DNA of 64,000 nucleotides from Streptomyces sp. TSRI0281 (GTDB taxonomy: Bacteria; Actinomycetota; Actinomycetes; Streptomycetales; Streptomycetaceae): assembly GCF_001905125.1 (NCBI RefSeq), contig NZ_LWLE01000034.1, positions 346,791-410,790 on the forward strand. Reading direction: 5' to 3'. The position numbers and the translations under genes are program-made. Below the pieces are notes generated by a model. It made no database searches. It was not told the origin of the DNA and saw only the letters and a list, made by a program, of their open reading frames with translations. This document shows, piece by piece, positions 1 through 8,975 of the stretch (its first letter is position 1; each line of letters starts with the position of its first letter).

Positions 1-330
1 ATGGTCGGGCAAAGACTAGACGGTGGGATCACTCCTGTGAGGATCCCGGACACAACTGTGTGCGGATGGGAGACGAACGGTGTGCGACCGGCGATGAGCG
101 GCACGGATGGCGCGACGGGCGGCTTCCGGCCGGTGGCGGCGCCCCGGCGTTTCGCCGGGCACGCGGCTGTCACCGTCGGGTCGTAGTCTGGAACCCCCGG
201 CCCGCTGGGGGCGTGGTCCGGATCGGCTGAGATCCGGCGGGCGCCCCAGGACGCGTGTCGGGCCCTTCGCGTTGCCCCTGGCAGCAGCCGGCTGTCAGCG
301 AACCCTCATTACCCCGGACGGAAGCCCTTC
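1..330. other. upstream region of mfd, no gene recognised
   Basis: I see no convincing gene here. Short open frames exist on both strands but have no good ribosome site and no recognisable protein. The stretch must hold the mfd promoter, or is the tail of an operon entering from the left. The weak GGAAG just before the mfd start is the only translation signal I can point to. Confidence 0.4.
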
Positions 331-3300
331 ATGAGCCTGCACGGTCTGCTGGATGTCGTCGTACGTGACCCGGCTCTCGCCGAAGCGGTGAAGGCCGCCG
401 CGGACGGCCACCGTATGCATGTCGACCTGGTGGGGCCGCCCGCCTCCCGCCCCTTCGCCGTGGCGGCCCTGGCCCGGCAGACCGGCCGGACCGTGCTGGC
501 CGTCACCGCGACCGGCCGCGAGGCCGAGGACCTGGCGGCCGCGCTGCGCACCCTGCTGCCGCCGGACACCGTCGCGGAGTTCCCGTCCTGGGAGACCCTG
601 CCCCATGAGCGGCTCTCGCCGCGCTCGGACACCGTGGGCCGCCGCCTCGCCGTGCTGCGCCGCCTCGCCCACCCGCGGGCGGACGACCCGGAGACGGGGC
701 CGGTCAGCGTGGTCGTCGCCCCGGTCCGTTCCGTACTGCAACCACAGGTCAAGGGGCTCGGTGACCTGGAGCCGGTGGCGCTGACCAGCGGGCAGAACGC
801 CGATCTGGGCGAGATCGTCGAGGCCCTCGCGGCAGCCGCGTACTCCCGGGTCGAACTGGTCGAGAGGCGCGGCGAGTTCGCCGTACGAGGGGGAATTCTG
901 GACGTTTTCCCGCCGACCGAGGAGCACCCCCTCCGGGTGGAGTTCTGGGGCGACGACGTCGAGGAGATCCGCTACTTCAAGATCGCCGACCAGCGTTCGC
1001 TGGAGGTCGCCGAACACGGCCTGTGGGCCGCGCCCTGCCGGGAGCTGCTGCTCACCGACGAGGTGCGGGAGCGGGCCGCGGCCCTCGCCGAGGCCCACCC
1101 CGAGCTGGGCGAACTGCTGGGGAAGATCGCCGAGGGGATCGCGGTCGAGGGCATGGAGTCCCTCGCCCCGGTGCTGGTGGACGACATGGAGCTGCTGCTC
1201 GACGTCCTGCCGAAGGACTCCATGGCGCTGGTCTGCGAACCGGAGCGGGTCCGTACCCGGGCCGCCGACCTGGTCGCCACCAGCCAGGAGTTCCTTCAGG
1301 CGTCCTGGGCGGCGACGGCGGGCGGCGGCGAGGCCCCGATCGACGTGGGCGCGGCCTCGCTGTGGGGCATCGCGGACGTCCGGGACCGGGCCCGCGAGCT
1401 CTCGATGATGTGGTGGTCCCTCTCCCCGTTCGCGGCCGACGACGAGCTGGACGAGGACACCCTCAAGCTCGGGATGCACGCCCCGGAGTCGTACCGGGGC
1501 GACACCGCGCGGGCGCTGGCCGACACCAAGGGCTGGCTGGCCGACGGCTGGAGGACGGTGTACGTCACCGAGGGCCAGGGCCTCGCCAACCGTACCGTCG
1601 AGGTGCTGGGCGGCGAGGGCATCCCGGCCCGTCTGGACCCGGACCTGGCGGAGATCTCGCCCTCGGTCGTCCATGTCTCCTGCGGGGCCATCGAACACGG
1701 CTTCGTGGACCCGGCGCTCCGGCTCGCCGTGCTGACCGAGACGGACCTGACCGGCCAGCGCACCGCCACCAAGGACCTGGGCCGGATGCCGGCCCGCCGC
1801 AGGAAGACCATCGACCCGCTGACGCTGGAGGCGGGCGACTACATCGTCCACGAGCAGCACGGCGTCGGCCGGTACGTGGAGATGGTGCAGCGCACCGTCC
1901 AGGGCGCCACCCGCGAATACCTCCTGGTCGAGTACGCCCCCGCCAAGCGCGGGCAGCCGGGGGACCGCCTCTACATCCCGACGGACCAGCTGGAGCAGGT
2001 CACCAAGTACGTCGGCGGTGAGGCGCCCACCCTGCACCGGCTCGGCGGTGCCGACTGGACCAAGACCAAGCAGCGCGCCAAGAAGGCGGTGAAGGAGATC
2101 GCCGCCGACCTGATCAAGCTGTACTCGGCCCGGATGGCGGCCCCCGGCCACGCGTTCGGCGCGGACACCCCCTGGCAGCGCGAGCTGGAGGACGCCTTCC
2201 CGTACGCGGAGACGCCCGACCAGCTGTCCACGATCGCCGAGGTCAAGGAGGACATGGAGAAGACGGTTCCGATGGACCGTCTGATCTGCGGCGACGTCGG
2301 TTACGGCAAGACGGAGATCGCGGTCCGGGCGGCCTTCAAGGCGGTCCAGGACGGCAAGCAGGTGGCCGTCCTCGTGCCCACCACGCTCCTCGTCCAGCAG
2401 CACTACGGCACCTTCACCGAGCGCTACTCTCAATTCCCGGTCAATGTGCGGGCGTTGAGCCGGTTCCAGTCGGAGACCGAGTCCAAGGCGACCCTGGAGG
2501 GGCTGAAGGAGGGAGCCGTCGACCTGGTCATCGGGACGCACCGGCTGTTCTCCGCCGACACGAAGTTCAAGGACCTCGGGCTGGTCATCGTCGACGAGGA
2601 GCAGCGCTTCGGCGTCGAGCACAAGGAGCAGCTGAAGAAGCTCCGCGCCAACGTCGATGTGCTGACGATGTCCGCGACCCCCATCCCCCGTACGCTCGAA
2701 ATGGCCGTGACGGGCATCCGCGAGATGTCCACGATCACCACCCCGCCGGAGGAGCGGCACCCGGTGCTGACTTTCGTCGGCCCGTACGAGGAGAAGCAGA
2801 TCGGCGCGGCCATCCGGCGCGAACTGCTGCGCGAGGGCCAGGTCTTCTACATCCACAACCGTGTCGAGTCCATCGACCGGGCCGCCGCCAGGCTCCGCGA
2901 GATCGTCCCCGAGGCCCGGATCGCCACGGCGCACGGCCAGATGTCGGAACAGGCCCTGGAACAGGTGGTGGTGGACTTCTGGGAGAAGAAGTTCGACGTC
3001 CTGGTCTCCACGACGATCGTCGAGTCGGGCATCGACATCTCCAACGCCAACACCCTGATCGTGGAGCGCGGCGACAACTTCGGCCTCTCCCAGCTCCACC
3101 AGCTGCGCGGCCGGGTGGGCCGGGGCCGCGACCGCGGCTACGCCTACTTCCTCTACCCCCCGGAGAAGCCCCTCACCGAAACGGCCCACGAGCGCCTCGC
3201 CACGATCGCCCAGCACACCGAGATGGGCGCGGGCATGTACGTGGCGATGAAGGACCTCGAAATCCGCGGCGCGGGCAACCTCCTCGGCGGCGAACAGTCC

Positions 3301-3861
3301 GGCCACATCGCGGGCGTCGGCTTCGACCTGTACGTCCGCATGGTCGGCGAGGCGGTCGCCGACTACCGGGCCCAGATGGAGGGCGGCGAGCAGGAGGAGC
3401 CGCCGCTGGAGGTCAAGATCGAGCTCCCGGTCGACGCCCATGTCCCGCACGAATACGCCCCCGGCGAGCGGCTGCGTCTCCAGGCGTACCGCGCCATCGC
3501 CTCCGCCAATACGGAGGACGACATCAGGGCGGTCCGCGAGGAACTCACCGACCGCTACGGCAAGCTCCCCGAACCGGTCGAGAACCTCCTCCTGGTCGCC
3601 GGCCTGCGCATGCTGGCCCGCGCCTGCGGAGTCGGCGAGATCGTCCTCCAGGGCTCGAACATCCGCTTCGCCCCGGTGGAACTGCGCGAGTCGCAGGAGC
3701 TGCGCCTGAAGCGGCTCCACCCGAAGACGGTCATCAAACCGGCCGCCCACCAGATCCTGGTCCCCCGCCCCACGGCGGGCAGGATCGGCGGCAAGCCGGT
3801 GGTGGGCCGCGAACTGCTGGCGTGGACCGGGGAGTTCCTGACGACGATCCTGGGGTCGTAG
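331..3861 (+). CDS. mfd: transcription-repair coupling factor Mfd
   Basis: Superfamily 2 translocase that pushes stalled RNA polymerase off damaged DNA and recruits UvrA; cytoplasmic. The protein is 1176 aa, the usual full length. Seen in order: a UvrB-like N-terminal part (FPSWETLPHE near residue 90), a CarD-like RNA polymerase interaction domain starting near 501 (GDYIVHEQHGVGRY), Walker A GDVGYGKT near 654-661, Walker B DEEQRF near 755, SATPIPRT, then the second RecA lobe with TTIVESGIDI and QLRGRVGRG, and a TRCF C-terminal domain. ATG start with weak GGAAG 6 nt upstream. A strong hairpin follows the stop. The large open frame on the opposite strand is a GC-bias shadow. Confidence 0.98.
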   Translation: MSLHGLLDVVVRDPALAEAVKAAADGHRMHVDLVGPPASRPFAVAALARQTGRTVLAVTATGREAEDLAAALRTLLPPDTVAEFPSWETLPHERLSPRSDTVGRRLAVLRRLAHPRADDPETGPVSVVVAPVRSVLQPQVKGLGDLEPVALTSGQNADLGEIVEALAAAAYSRVELVERRGEFAVRGGILDVFPPTEEHPLRVEFWGDDVEEIRYFKIADQRSLEVAEHGLWAAPCRELLLTDEVRERAAALAEAHPELGELLGKIAEGIAVEGMESLAPVLVDDMELLLDVLPKDSMALVCEPERVRTRAADLVATSQEFLQASWAATAGGGEAPIDVGAASLWGIADVRDRARELSMMWWSLSPFAADDELDEDTLKLGMHAPESYRGDTARALADTKGWLADGWRTVYVTEGQGLANRTVEVLGGEGIPARLDPDLAEISPSVVHVSCGAIEHGFVDPALRLAVLTETDLTGQRTATKDLGRMPARRRKTIDPLTLEAGDYIVHEQHGVGRYVEMVQRTVQGATREYLLVEYAPAKRGQPGDRLYIPTDQLEQVTKYVGGEAPTLHRLGGADWTKTKQRAKKAVKEIAADLIKLYSARMAAPGHAFGADTPWQRELEDAFPYAETPDQLSTIAEVKEDMEKTVPMDRLICGDVGYGKTEIAVRAAFKAVQDGKQVAVLVPTTLLVQQHYGTFTERYSQFPVNVRALSRFQSETESKATLEGLKEGAVDLVIGTHRLFSADTKFKDLGLVIVDEEQRFGVEHKEQLKKLRANVDVLTMSATPIPRTLEMAVTGIREMSTITTPPEERHPVLTFVGPYEEKQIGAAIRRELLREGQVFYIHNRVESIDRAAARLREIVPEARIATAHGQMSEQALEQVVVDFWEKKFDVLVSTTIVESGIDISNANTLIVERGDNFGLSQLHQLRGRVGRGRDRGYAYFLYPPEKPLTETAHERLATIAQHTEMGAGMYVAMKDLEIRGAGNLLGGEQSGHIAGVGFDLYVRMVGEAVADYRAQMEGGEQEEPPLEVKIELPVDAHVPHEYAPGERLRLQAYRAIASANTEDDIRAVREELTDRYGKLPEPVENLLLVAGLRMLARACGVGEIVLQGSNIRFAPVELRESQELRLKRLHPKTVIKPAAHQILVPRPTAGRIGGKPVVGRELLAWTGEFLTTILGS

Positions 3862-3882
3862 GCGGGGACTGCGTGCACGATC

Positions 3883-3916
3883 GGGCCTCGCCGGGCTTAC
3901 TTGCCCGGCGGGGCCC
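3883..3916. terminator. hairpin between mfd and the convergent ATP-binding gene
   Basis: A 14-bp stem (arms GGGCCTCGCCGGGC and GCCCGGCGGGGCCC, one G-U type pair) with loop TTACTT. It lies between the ends of two convergent genes, so it probably ends transcription from both sides. There is no U tract, as is common in Streptomyces. Confidence 0.75.
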
Positions 3917-3937
3917 GGTGCGTTTCGCCGGGCCGGG

Positions 3938-4330
3938 CTACGGTGCTGGGGGCCTTTTGAACGCGGCCCACACCGTTTTGCCCACTACGTGGCGGTCGAT
4001 GCCGAAGTCCGCAGCGAGTTCACCGACGAGGAACAGGCCGCGCCCTGAGCAACTGCTCTCGTCCGGGTGCTGAACCTCCGGCCGCCCGTCGCCGCTGTCC
4101 CGGACCTCCAGCCGCACGAGGTCATCCGTCAGATCGAGCCGGACGGCGAATTCCCGCCCTGGTGGGACGCCGTGGAGCAGGGCGTTGGTCGCCAGCTCCG
4201 AGGCGCAGAGCTCTATGTCGTCGATCAGGTCCGTGAGCTGCCACTGCCTGAGGACGTGGACGACGAAATCGCGTGAGGCACCGACGGACGTGCGCCGTCG
4301 GGGGAAGCGCCGTAACTGCGAAGAGGACAC
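3938..4330 (-). CDS. RsbW-like ATP-binding regulatory protein (HATPase_c)
   Basis: Small 130-aa protein made only of a GHKL ATPase fold, as in anti-sigma kinases. Seen: N box ELCASELATNALLHG, G1-like VRDSGDGRP, and G2-like GRGLFLVGELA. Streptomyces genomes hold dozens of such stand-alone domains. Some are anti-sigma factors or protein kinases, but the partner of this one is not visible here. GTG start. It is divergent from the UTRA/GntR pair, an arrangement often seen in Streptomyces, so shared control is possible but unproven. Confidence 0.85.
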   Translation of the reverse strand: MSSSQLRRFPRRRTSVGASRDFVVHVLRQWQLTDLIDDIELCASELATNALLHGVPPGREFAVRLDLTDDLVRLEVRDSGDGRPEVQHPDESSCSGRGLFLVGELAADFGIDRHVVGKTVWAAFKRPPAP

Positions 4331-4473
4331 GGTGGTTCACCGCCTTGCTCGTGGGCCGTAACGAGATGACCGTACTGCTATTCACGAAAGGCAGCAAGGT
4401 ACTCTTTGGGGTGGTCGGCGGAGTCGCCTACCGTGTGCACAGGCAAGGTCCGTAGCCGGCGAAGGAGGAGGCC

Positions 4474-5013
4474 GTGGGCGAGGGGGAAGTGACCAGCGCG
4501 TCCACTCATTACCTGACGCCGACGAAGGGCGGAGGTGACGTCTGGAGTGCCGAGGCAGCGGCTGCGGGGCGACGGGGCACACAGAAGATCGTGAGTGCCG
4601 GTGAAGTCGCCGCCCCGGAGCGAGTGGCGGACCTGCTCGCGGTAGGGCGGGGCAGACCGGTCGTCGCGCGGCGGCGGATCATGTACCTCGACGGGGAGCC
4701 GTGCGAGTTGACCGACACCTACTACCCCGTGGAGATCGCGCGGGGCACAGGGCTGGCGGCCACGGCGAAGATCCGGGGAGGAGCCGTTCGGCTGCTCGCC
4801 GAACTCGGGCATGTCGGAGTCCGGGTGCAGGAGGACGTGGCGGCCCGCATGCCGTCCGTAAGCGAGCGGGCGTCCCTGTCGCTCAAGGCCGATGAGCCGG
4901 TCCTCGAACTGACCCGGCTCACATTCGACGCGGGAGACCGGCCGATCCAGGTCGATGTGATGGTCATGCCTCCCCGGGGGCAGAAGTTGCGGTACGAGAT
5001 CAGGATCGGATGA
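4474..5013 (+). CDS. UTRA-domain protein lacking a DNA-binding domain
   Basis: 179 aa. The C-terminal two thirds match the UTRA effector-binding fold of HutC-type GntR regulators (RRRIMYLDGEPCELTDTYYP, then the conserved pattern before the final beta strand). The N-terminal about 50 residues hold no winged helix, so the protein cannot bind DNA like a normal GntR. The GTG start is fixed by GGAGGAG 4 nt upstream, and I see no upstream HTH in any frame. Its stop overlaps the start of the next gene (ATGA), a complete GntR with its own UTRA domain, so a hetero-complex or ligand-sensing role is possible (inference). Confidence 0.75.
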   Translation: MGEGEVTSASTHYLTPTKGGGDVWSAEAAAAGRRGTQKIVSAGEVAAPERVADLLAVGRGRPVVARRRIMYLDGEPCELTDTYYPVEIARGTGLAATAKIRGGAVRLLAELGHVGVRVQEDVAARMPSVSERASLSLKADEPVLELTRLTFDAGDRPIQVDVMVMPPRGQKLRYEIRIG

Positions 5014-5789
5014 CGGTGCACGGACCGGAGACGGGCGAGACGGATGGCCGCCCCCTGCACGAGCGGATCGCCGCCGATCTGCGGGACGACATCATGTCCG
5101 GGAACTTGGCTCCGGGCGATCGTCTGCCCTCCACCGCACAGCTGAAGGAGCGGTTCGGCGCCGCGAACGCCACCGTTCAGAAGGCCCTGCAACTCCTCAA
5201 GGACGAACACCTGGTGGTCGGCCGGGCAGGCGCGTCGGTGACCGTACGCGAACACCGGCAGCGCACGATACGACCTGCCGCGTACATGGCCCCGTCCCCG
5301 TCAGGAGAGCCCTATCGCTGGCTGACCGAGGCGGCGAACTCAGGCGCACGCGCCCGCAGCACACTCCTGGACGTTGCGGAGGTCGAACCTCCGGCGGATG
5401 TCGCGGACGCACTGGCTCTCCAGCCGGGCAGTACGGCGGTCCTCCGCTATCAACTGCTGTCGATCGACGACGAGCCCGCAGAACTCGTCGCGTCCTACTA
5501 CCCGCCGGACATCGCCGAAGGCACGGCCATCACCGAGCGCCGCCGCATCCCGGGAGGCACGCCCACCCTCCTGGCCTCGCTCGGCCACCCTCCCCGGCTC
5601 AGCGTGGACCGGGTTTCGGCCCGGGTCGCGACGCAGGAGCAGTACCGGCTGCTCCGGCTCCCCGGCGACCTTCCGGTCCTACGGACGCTGCGGGTGGTGT
5701 TCAGCGACGACGGTCGGCCCATCGAGGCCACGGTGATGGTCAAGGCGGGGCATCTGTACGAGGTGCAGTACGAGTTCGCGCCCGAGTGA
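5010..5789 (+). CDS. GntR-family transcriptional regulator (HutC subfamily)
   Basis: 259 aa. An N-terminal winged helix at about residues 15-75 (ERIAADLRDDIMSGNLAPGD, then LPSTAQLKERFGAANATVQK) is followed by a UTRA ligand-binding domain (about 95-255). Translation is coupled to the upstream UTRA-only protein through an ATGA overlap. The two UTRA domains are related to each other (SYYPPDIAEGTAIT versus TYYPVEIARGTGLA), suggesting duplication with loss of the HTH in the first. Ligand and target are unknown. The NACHT gene begins about 45 bp downstream and may belong to the same transcript. Confidence 0.9.
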   Translation: MTVHGPETGETDGRPLHERIAADLRDDIMSGNLAPGDRLPSTAQLKERFGAANATVQKALQLLKDEHLVVGRAGASVTVREHRQRTIRPAAYMAPSPSGEPYRWLTEAANSGARARSTLLDVAEVEPPADVADALALQPGSTAVLRYQLLSIDDEPAELVASYYPPDIAEGTAITERRRIPGGTPTLLASLGHPPRLSVDRVSARVATQEQYRLLRLPGDLPVLRTLRVVFSDDGRPIEATVMVKAGHLYEVQYEFAPE

Positions 5790-5835
5790 CGCCCAGCTGC
5801 TCTGCCCGTGGACGTTGGTGGGGAGTGGCAGAGTG

Positions 5836-7902
5836 ATGAGGATGAAGGTAAAGGGGCGAGCAGGATGGCGGGCATGGGCTCCGCTCACCGTGGGTGCGTG
5901 TGCGCTGCTGGTGCTCTGCCTGACGTACGTACTGGGCTTCGGTGAGGGCGCCAAGACCTTGGCAGACCGGGTGGCCGTGGTCATGATCGTGCTGGCCGTC
6001 CTGACGCCGGTCGTCTCTTTCCTGCGTGGTACGGGCCCTGCTGCGGTGGAGGATGGAGCGGCCCTGGCGATGAGGCTCGGGCGGACGGTTGCGAGCGCGG
6101 AGTTGCTGTCGCGGCGCATCATGGGCGGCGACCGGGTTCCCGTCCGTGTCACGTTCGCCTTCCGGCGCTCCGCGCACGTGAGGAGCGCGACCCGACCTCT
6201 GGTTCCGAATGGAACGCTGGACGGGCTGGTTGCGGACTACCGGGCCGTCCGCCCCCGTCGACTGGTGATCACGGGTGAGCCGGGGGCTGGGAAGTCCGTG
6301 CTGGCGAGAGTGTTCGTCGCGGAGTTCAACAGGAGCCGGGCGGAGGAGGAACCGGTACCGGTGCTGCTGCCGCTCGGTGACTGGGGGCGGCAGGAGCTTT
6401 TTCGCGACTGGGTCGTCAGGCATCTCGTGCGGGACTACGGCAGCACCTCCGCTCATGCCGCCCAGTTGATGGACTCGGGCCTGGTGCTCCCTGTCCTCGA
6501 CGGGCTCGACGAGCTGGACGAGCCGGGTGTGCCGCTCCCGGAGTCACGAGCGCAGCAGGTGTTGGACGCACTGACCGGCTACCAGAGCGGGTTGGAGCCG
6601 GCACCGGTTGTGCTGACCTGCCGGACCAACCTGTACGACGTCCTGGAGGCGTCCGGCAGACCCATGCTGGACTCTGCCCGGGTGGAGATCGATCCGGTGG
6701 CGGCCGACGAGGGGGTTCGATTTCTCTCGATGCGTCAGGACGCCGTCCACCGGGAGGCGGTCTGGCGTCCGGTCCTGGACGAGCTGCGCATCCATCCGCA
6801 AGGGGTCCTGGCTCGGTCTGTCTCCACGCCGTGGCGGCTGGCAGCCATGGCGACGGCCTACGAGCGGGTCAACGATCCGGGGGAGCTGATGGGAGCCGGG
6901 GCGGAGCGAGAAGTCACGGACAGGATGTTCGCCCATTTCATCCCCGCGTCCGTGCGCGCCGTCGATGAGGAGGCTCGGTACTCCCCGGAAAGAGTGCACT
7001 CCTGGTTGCACCAGCTGGCGCTGCGGTTGGAGGCGCGGGACGGAGGGGCGAACACGCTCGTACTGCCGGAGCTGGCGCGCTCCCCAGGGGCCCTGCGGGC
7101 CCGAGCGCTGTACGCCGTGATGGTCGGTCTCCTGACGCTGATCACGCTGTGTGCTCTCCTGCCGGCTGGCGACTGGGGGGGAACCGAATGGGGCTTCTCG
7201 CTGGTCTCTGTGGGTATCGCGGTGCTGGCTCTGCTGCACCTACGTCCCGGTGGTTTCAGTTTGATGCTTCCTTCGGCCATGTGGTTGCCGCCATGGCGCA
7301 GCCCCTTGTGGGCGGTAGCAGTGAAAGCGGCCCTGACGGGGCGCAACCGCTGGGGCGTCTTGTTGTCATCGGTTCCGCCCGCCCTGGTCATATGGTGGAC
7401 CTTGGCTCCGGAACAGCTCGGTGGGATGGGTGACTGGACCATGGCGCTGGCCGCGTTGCCGACGTTCGCACTGTATGCCGGTCTCCTCGCCGGGCACGCA
7501 TTGGACGCCGCTGTTATTGGCCCGTCGGGTTGGCCTCGCGGTGGCGCTCTGGTCGCCCTCGTCCTGCTGTGCCCCACTGCCGTTCTCGTGAGCTTGAGCC
7601 TCCGGGCGGGCCTGGGGCCGGACGCCTACCTGTTTCCCCTCGCTCTGTTCGGGGTGCTCTACTGCGCGCTCAGCGGTGACACGGTGATGTATCTGTGCTG
7701 GCTGCTGGTTCACTTCCGCAGCGTCCCGCTCAGACTGAGCCGCTTCCTGGACTGGTGCCATGTGGCAGGGCTGATCCGGATCACCGGCGGTGTCTACCAG
7801 TTCCGGCACCGTGAGTTCCAGGAATGGCTTGCGCGCCATCCCGTTCCGCTTACGAGCTCCTCCAATCCCGCGCCTGCCCCCGATTCGGTCCGGACTCCGT
7901 AG
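5836..7902 (+). CDS. membrane-anchored NACHT-domain NTPase
   Basis: About 688 aa from the ATG at 5836, which has GGGGAG 10 nt upstream; GTG 5833 or TTG 5815 are alternatives. Two N-terminal membrane segments, then a NACHT module: Walker A GEPGAGKS at 147-154, and Walker B LDGLDELDE around 221-229 with the double acidic signature of NACHT proteins. The C-terminal half holds six or so hydrophobic segments. It ends in GVYQFRHREFQEWLA, a C-terminal motif I recall from many Streptomyces NACHT proteins. Bacterial NACHT proteins include antiphage NLR-like systems, but no separate effector domain is visible here. Role unknown; signalling or defence is inference. Confidence 0.85.
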   Translation: MRMKVKGRAGWRAWAPLTVGACALLVLCLTYVLGFGEGAKTLADRVAVVMIVLAVLTPVVSFLRGTGPAAVEDGAALAMRLGRTVASAELLSRRIMGGDRVPVRVTFAFRRSAHVRSATRPLVPNGTLDGLVADYRAVRPRRLVITGEPGAGKSVLARVFVAEFNRSRAEEEPVPVLLPLGDWGRQELFRDWVVRHLVRDYGSTSAHAAQLMDSGLVLPVLDGLDELDEPGVPLPESRAQQVLDALTGYQSGLEPAPVVLTCRTNLYDVLEASGRPMLDSARVEIDPVAADEGVRFLSMRQDAVHREAVWRPVLDELRIHPQGVLARSVSTPWRLAAMATAYERVNDPGELMGAGAEREVTDRMFAHFIPASVRAVDEEARYSPERVHSWLHQLALRLEARDGGANTLVLPELARSPGALRARALYAVMVGLLTLITLCALLPAGDWGGTEWGFSLVSVGIAVLALLHLRPGGFSLMLPSAMWLPPWRSPLWAVAVKAALTGRNRWGVLLSSVPPALVIWWTLAPEQLGGMGDWTMALAALPTFALYAGLLAGHALDAAVIGPSGWPRGGALVALVLLCPTAVLVSLSLRAGLGPDAYLFPLALFGVLYCALSGDTVMYLCWLLVHFRSVPLRLSRFLDWCHVAGLIRITGGVYQFRHREFQEWLARHPVPLTSSSNPAPAPDSVRTP

Positions 7903-7964
7903 CAGGGCGGGGCTTCGTCTTGCGTCTGCCCGAGAGACTACGACTGAGGTCTCCGCACCCGACG

Positions 7965-8143
7965 CTACGAACGATCCGCCCCCGCCAGCGCCCCCGCGAT
8001 CTCCTCGTGCAGCCCGAGCGGTAGTCGCGTCGCAGCAGCTCGATGCGGCGGTCCAGGCCGTCGGAGGGCAGGGGAGTGCGGGCGGTACGGGCGTGGGTCG
8101 GGCGTGCGGCATGGCCGGGACTCCTGGGTGGGTGCGTAGGCAT
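7965..8143 (-). pseudogene. possible small frameshifted gene
   Basis: Two reading frames on the minus strand join into one plausible peptide. One frame gives PLPSDGLDRRIELLRRDYRSG and then degenerates. The frame one base over continues as LHEEIAGALAGADRS and reaches TAG at 7965. Both halves have coding-like GC-rich third positions, and one missing base near 7997-8001 would restore continuity. I do not recognise the family. It could be a sequencing error, a pseudogene or chance. Confidence 0.3.
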
Positions 8144-8248
8144 ACGAACGGGCCTGGCGGTCGACGCCGGGCGGCTTCCGGTCCCGCTGCGGGACCTCGT
8201 TCGTCACTCAGGAACGCCCATGAGGAGCAGCCTAGATGTATTGACCCG

Positions 8249-8830
8249 TCAGCTGGCGCGGCCGTTTTCCGGAGTGAAGATCAGCTCCGTGAGTGACCGG
8301 AAGACCTCCTCCGGGTGCTGTTCGCCCATCGGGCCGGTCAGGTTGCCGCTGAGCAGCAACGTCGCGAAGCCGTGGGCCAGTGACCAGGCGGCCACGCCCG
8401 CGAGTCGGGGGTCCTCGCCCCGGCCCGACGCGGGGAGCCCCGCGATGCCTTCGGTCAGTGCCTCGGTGGCGCGGGCCTTTGCCGCGAGCAGGTCCGGGGC
8501 GTCGGTGCGGTAGAGGTCCGGCTGGAACATCACCTGGAAGTGCGCGGGGTGCTCCGTCGCGAACCGTACGTACCGCACACCCCGCTCCTGGAGGTCCGGC
8601 GCGGCGGCCAGGGCGTCGGCGAACAGGCCGTACCCCTCCGTGGCGATCGCGGTGAGCAGGCCGGTGCGGTCCTTGAAGTGGTGGGCAGGGGCGGCGTGCG
8701 AGACGCCCGCCCGGCGGGCCAGGTCGCGCAGGCTCAGGGCGGCGGGGCCGTCGGTGGCGATGACGTCCAGGGCGGCGGTCAGGATGGCGCGCCGCAGGTC
8801 GCCGTGGTGATAGGTGCGTTCGCTGCTCAT
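8249..8830 (-). CDS. TetR/AcrR-family transcriptional repressor
   Basis: 193 aa. N-terminal TetR helix-turn-helix: HHGDLRRAILTAALDVIATD, then LSLRDLARRAGVSHAAPAHHF at about residues 8-52. The C-terminal ligand domain is of the WHG/TetR_C_33 type. It is divergent from the SCO6745-like gene, with two related palindromes in the shared intergenic region, so it probably controls itself and that gene. Inducer unknown. Confidence 0.9.
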   Translation of the reverse strand: MSSERTYHHGDLRRAILTAALDVIATDGPAALSLRDLARRAGVSHAAPAHHFKDRTGLLTAIATEGYGLFADALAAAPDLQERGVRYVRFATEHPAHFQVMFQPDLYRTDAPDLLAAKARATEALTEGIAGLPASGRGEDPRLAGVAAWSLAHGFATLLLSGNLTGPMGEQHPEEVFRSLTELIFTPENGRAS

Positions 8831-8848
8831 GCCAGCACCGTACGCGGA

Positions 8849-8867
8849 ATCTAGGCATTGACAAGTT
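8849..8867. promoter_or_regulatory. second, imperfect TetR operator
   Basis: ATCTAGGCATTGACAAGTT matches 15 of 19 positions of the perfect palindrome 52 bp downstream. Centre-to-centre spacing of 52 bp is about five helical turns, so both sites face the same side of the DNA. It overlaps a TTGACA at 8858-8863. Confidence 0.55.
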
Positions 8868-8900
8868 CATCGACGGGGCGCACTCTGGGAGTGTCACTCG

Positions 8901-8919
8901 ATCTAGTCACTGACTAGAT
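8901..8919. promoter_or_regulatory. TetR-type operator palindrome
   Basis: Perfect inverted repeat ATCTAGTCA-C-TGACTAGAT between the TetR gene and the SCO6745-like gene. Its right arm contains TAGATA (8915-8920), which fits a -10 element with TGTCAC 17 bp upstream, so a bound repressor would block that promoter. Assignment to the neighbouring TetR protein is inferred from position. Confidence 0.7.
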
Positions 8920-8975
8920 ACGGGACTGGATGCCTGGCCGGTGGCCGGGTGCCGAGAACTACGGAAGGTGCGGAC

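Noticed and set aside
295..3750. 1151-codon open frame opposite mfd
   Set aside because: Antisense to an unmistakable Mfd. It has low-complexity Gly/Arg/Leu content from GC bias and no family signal.
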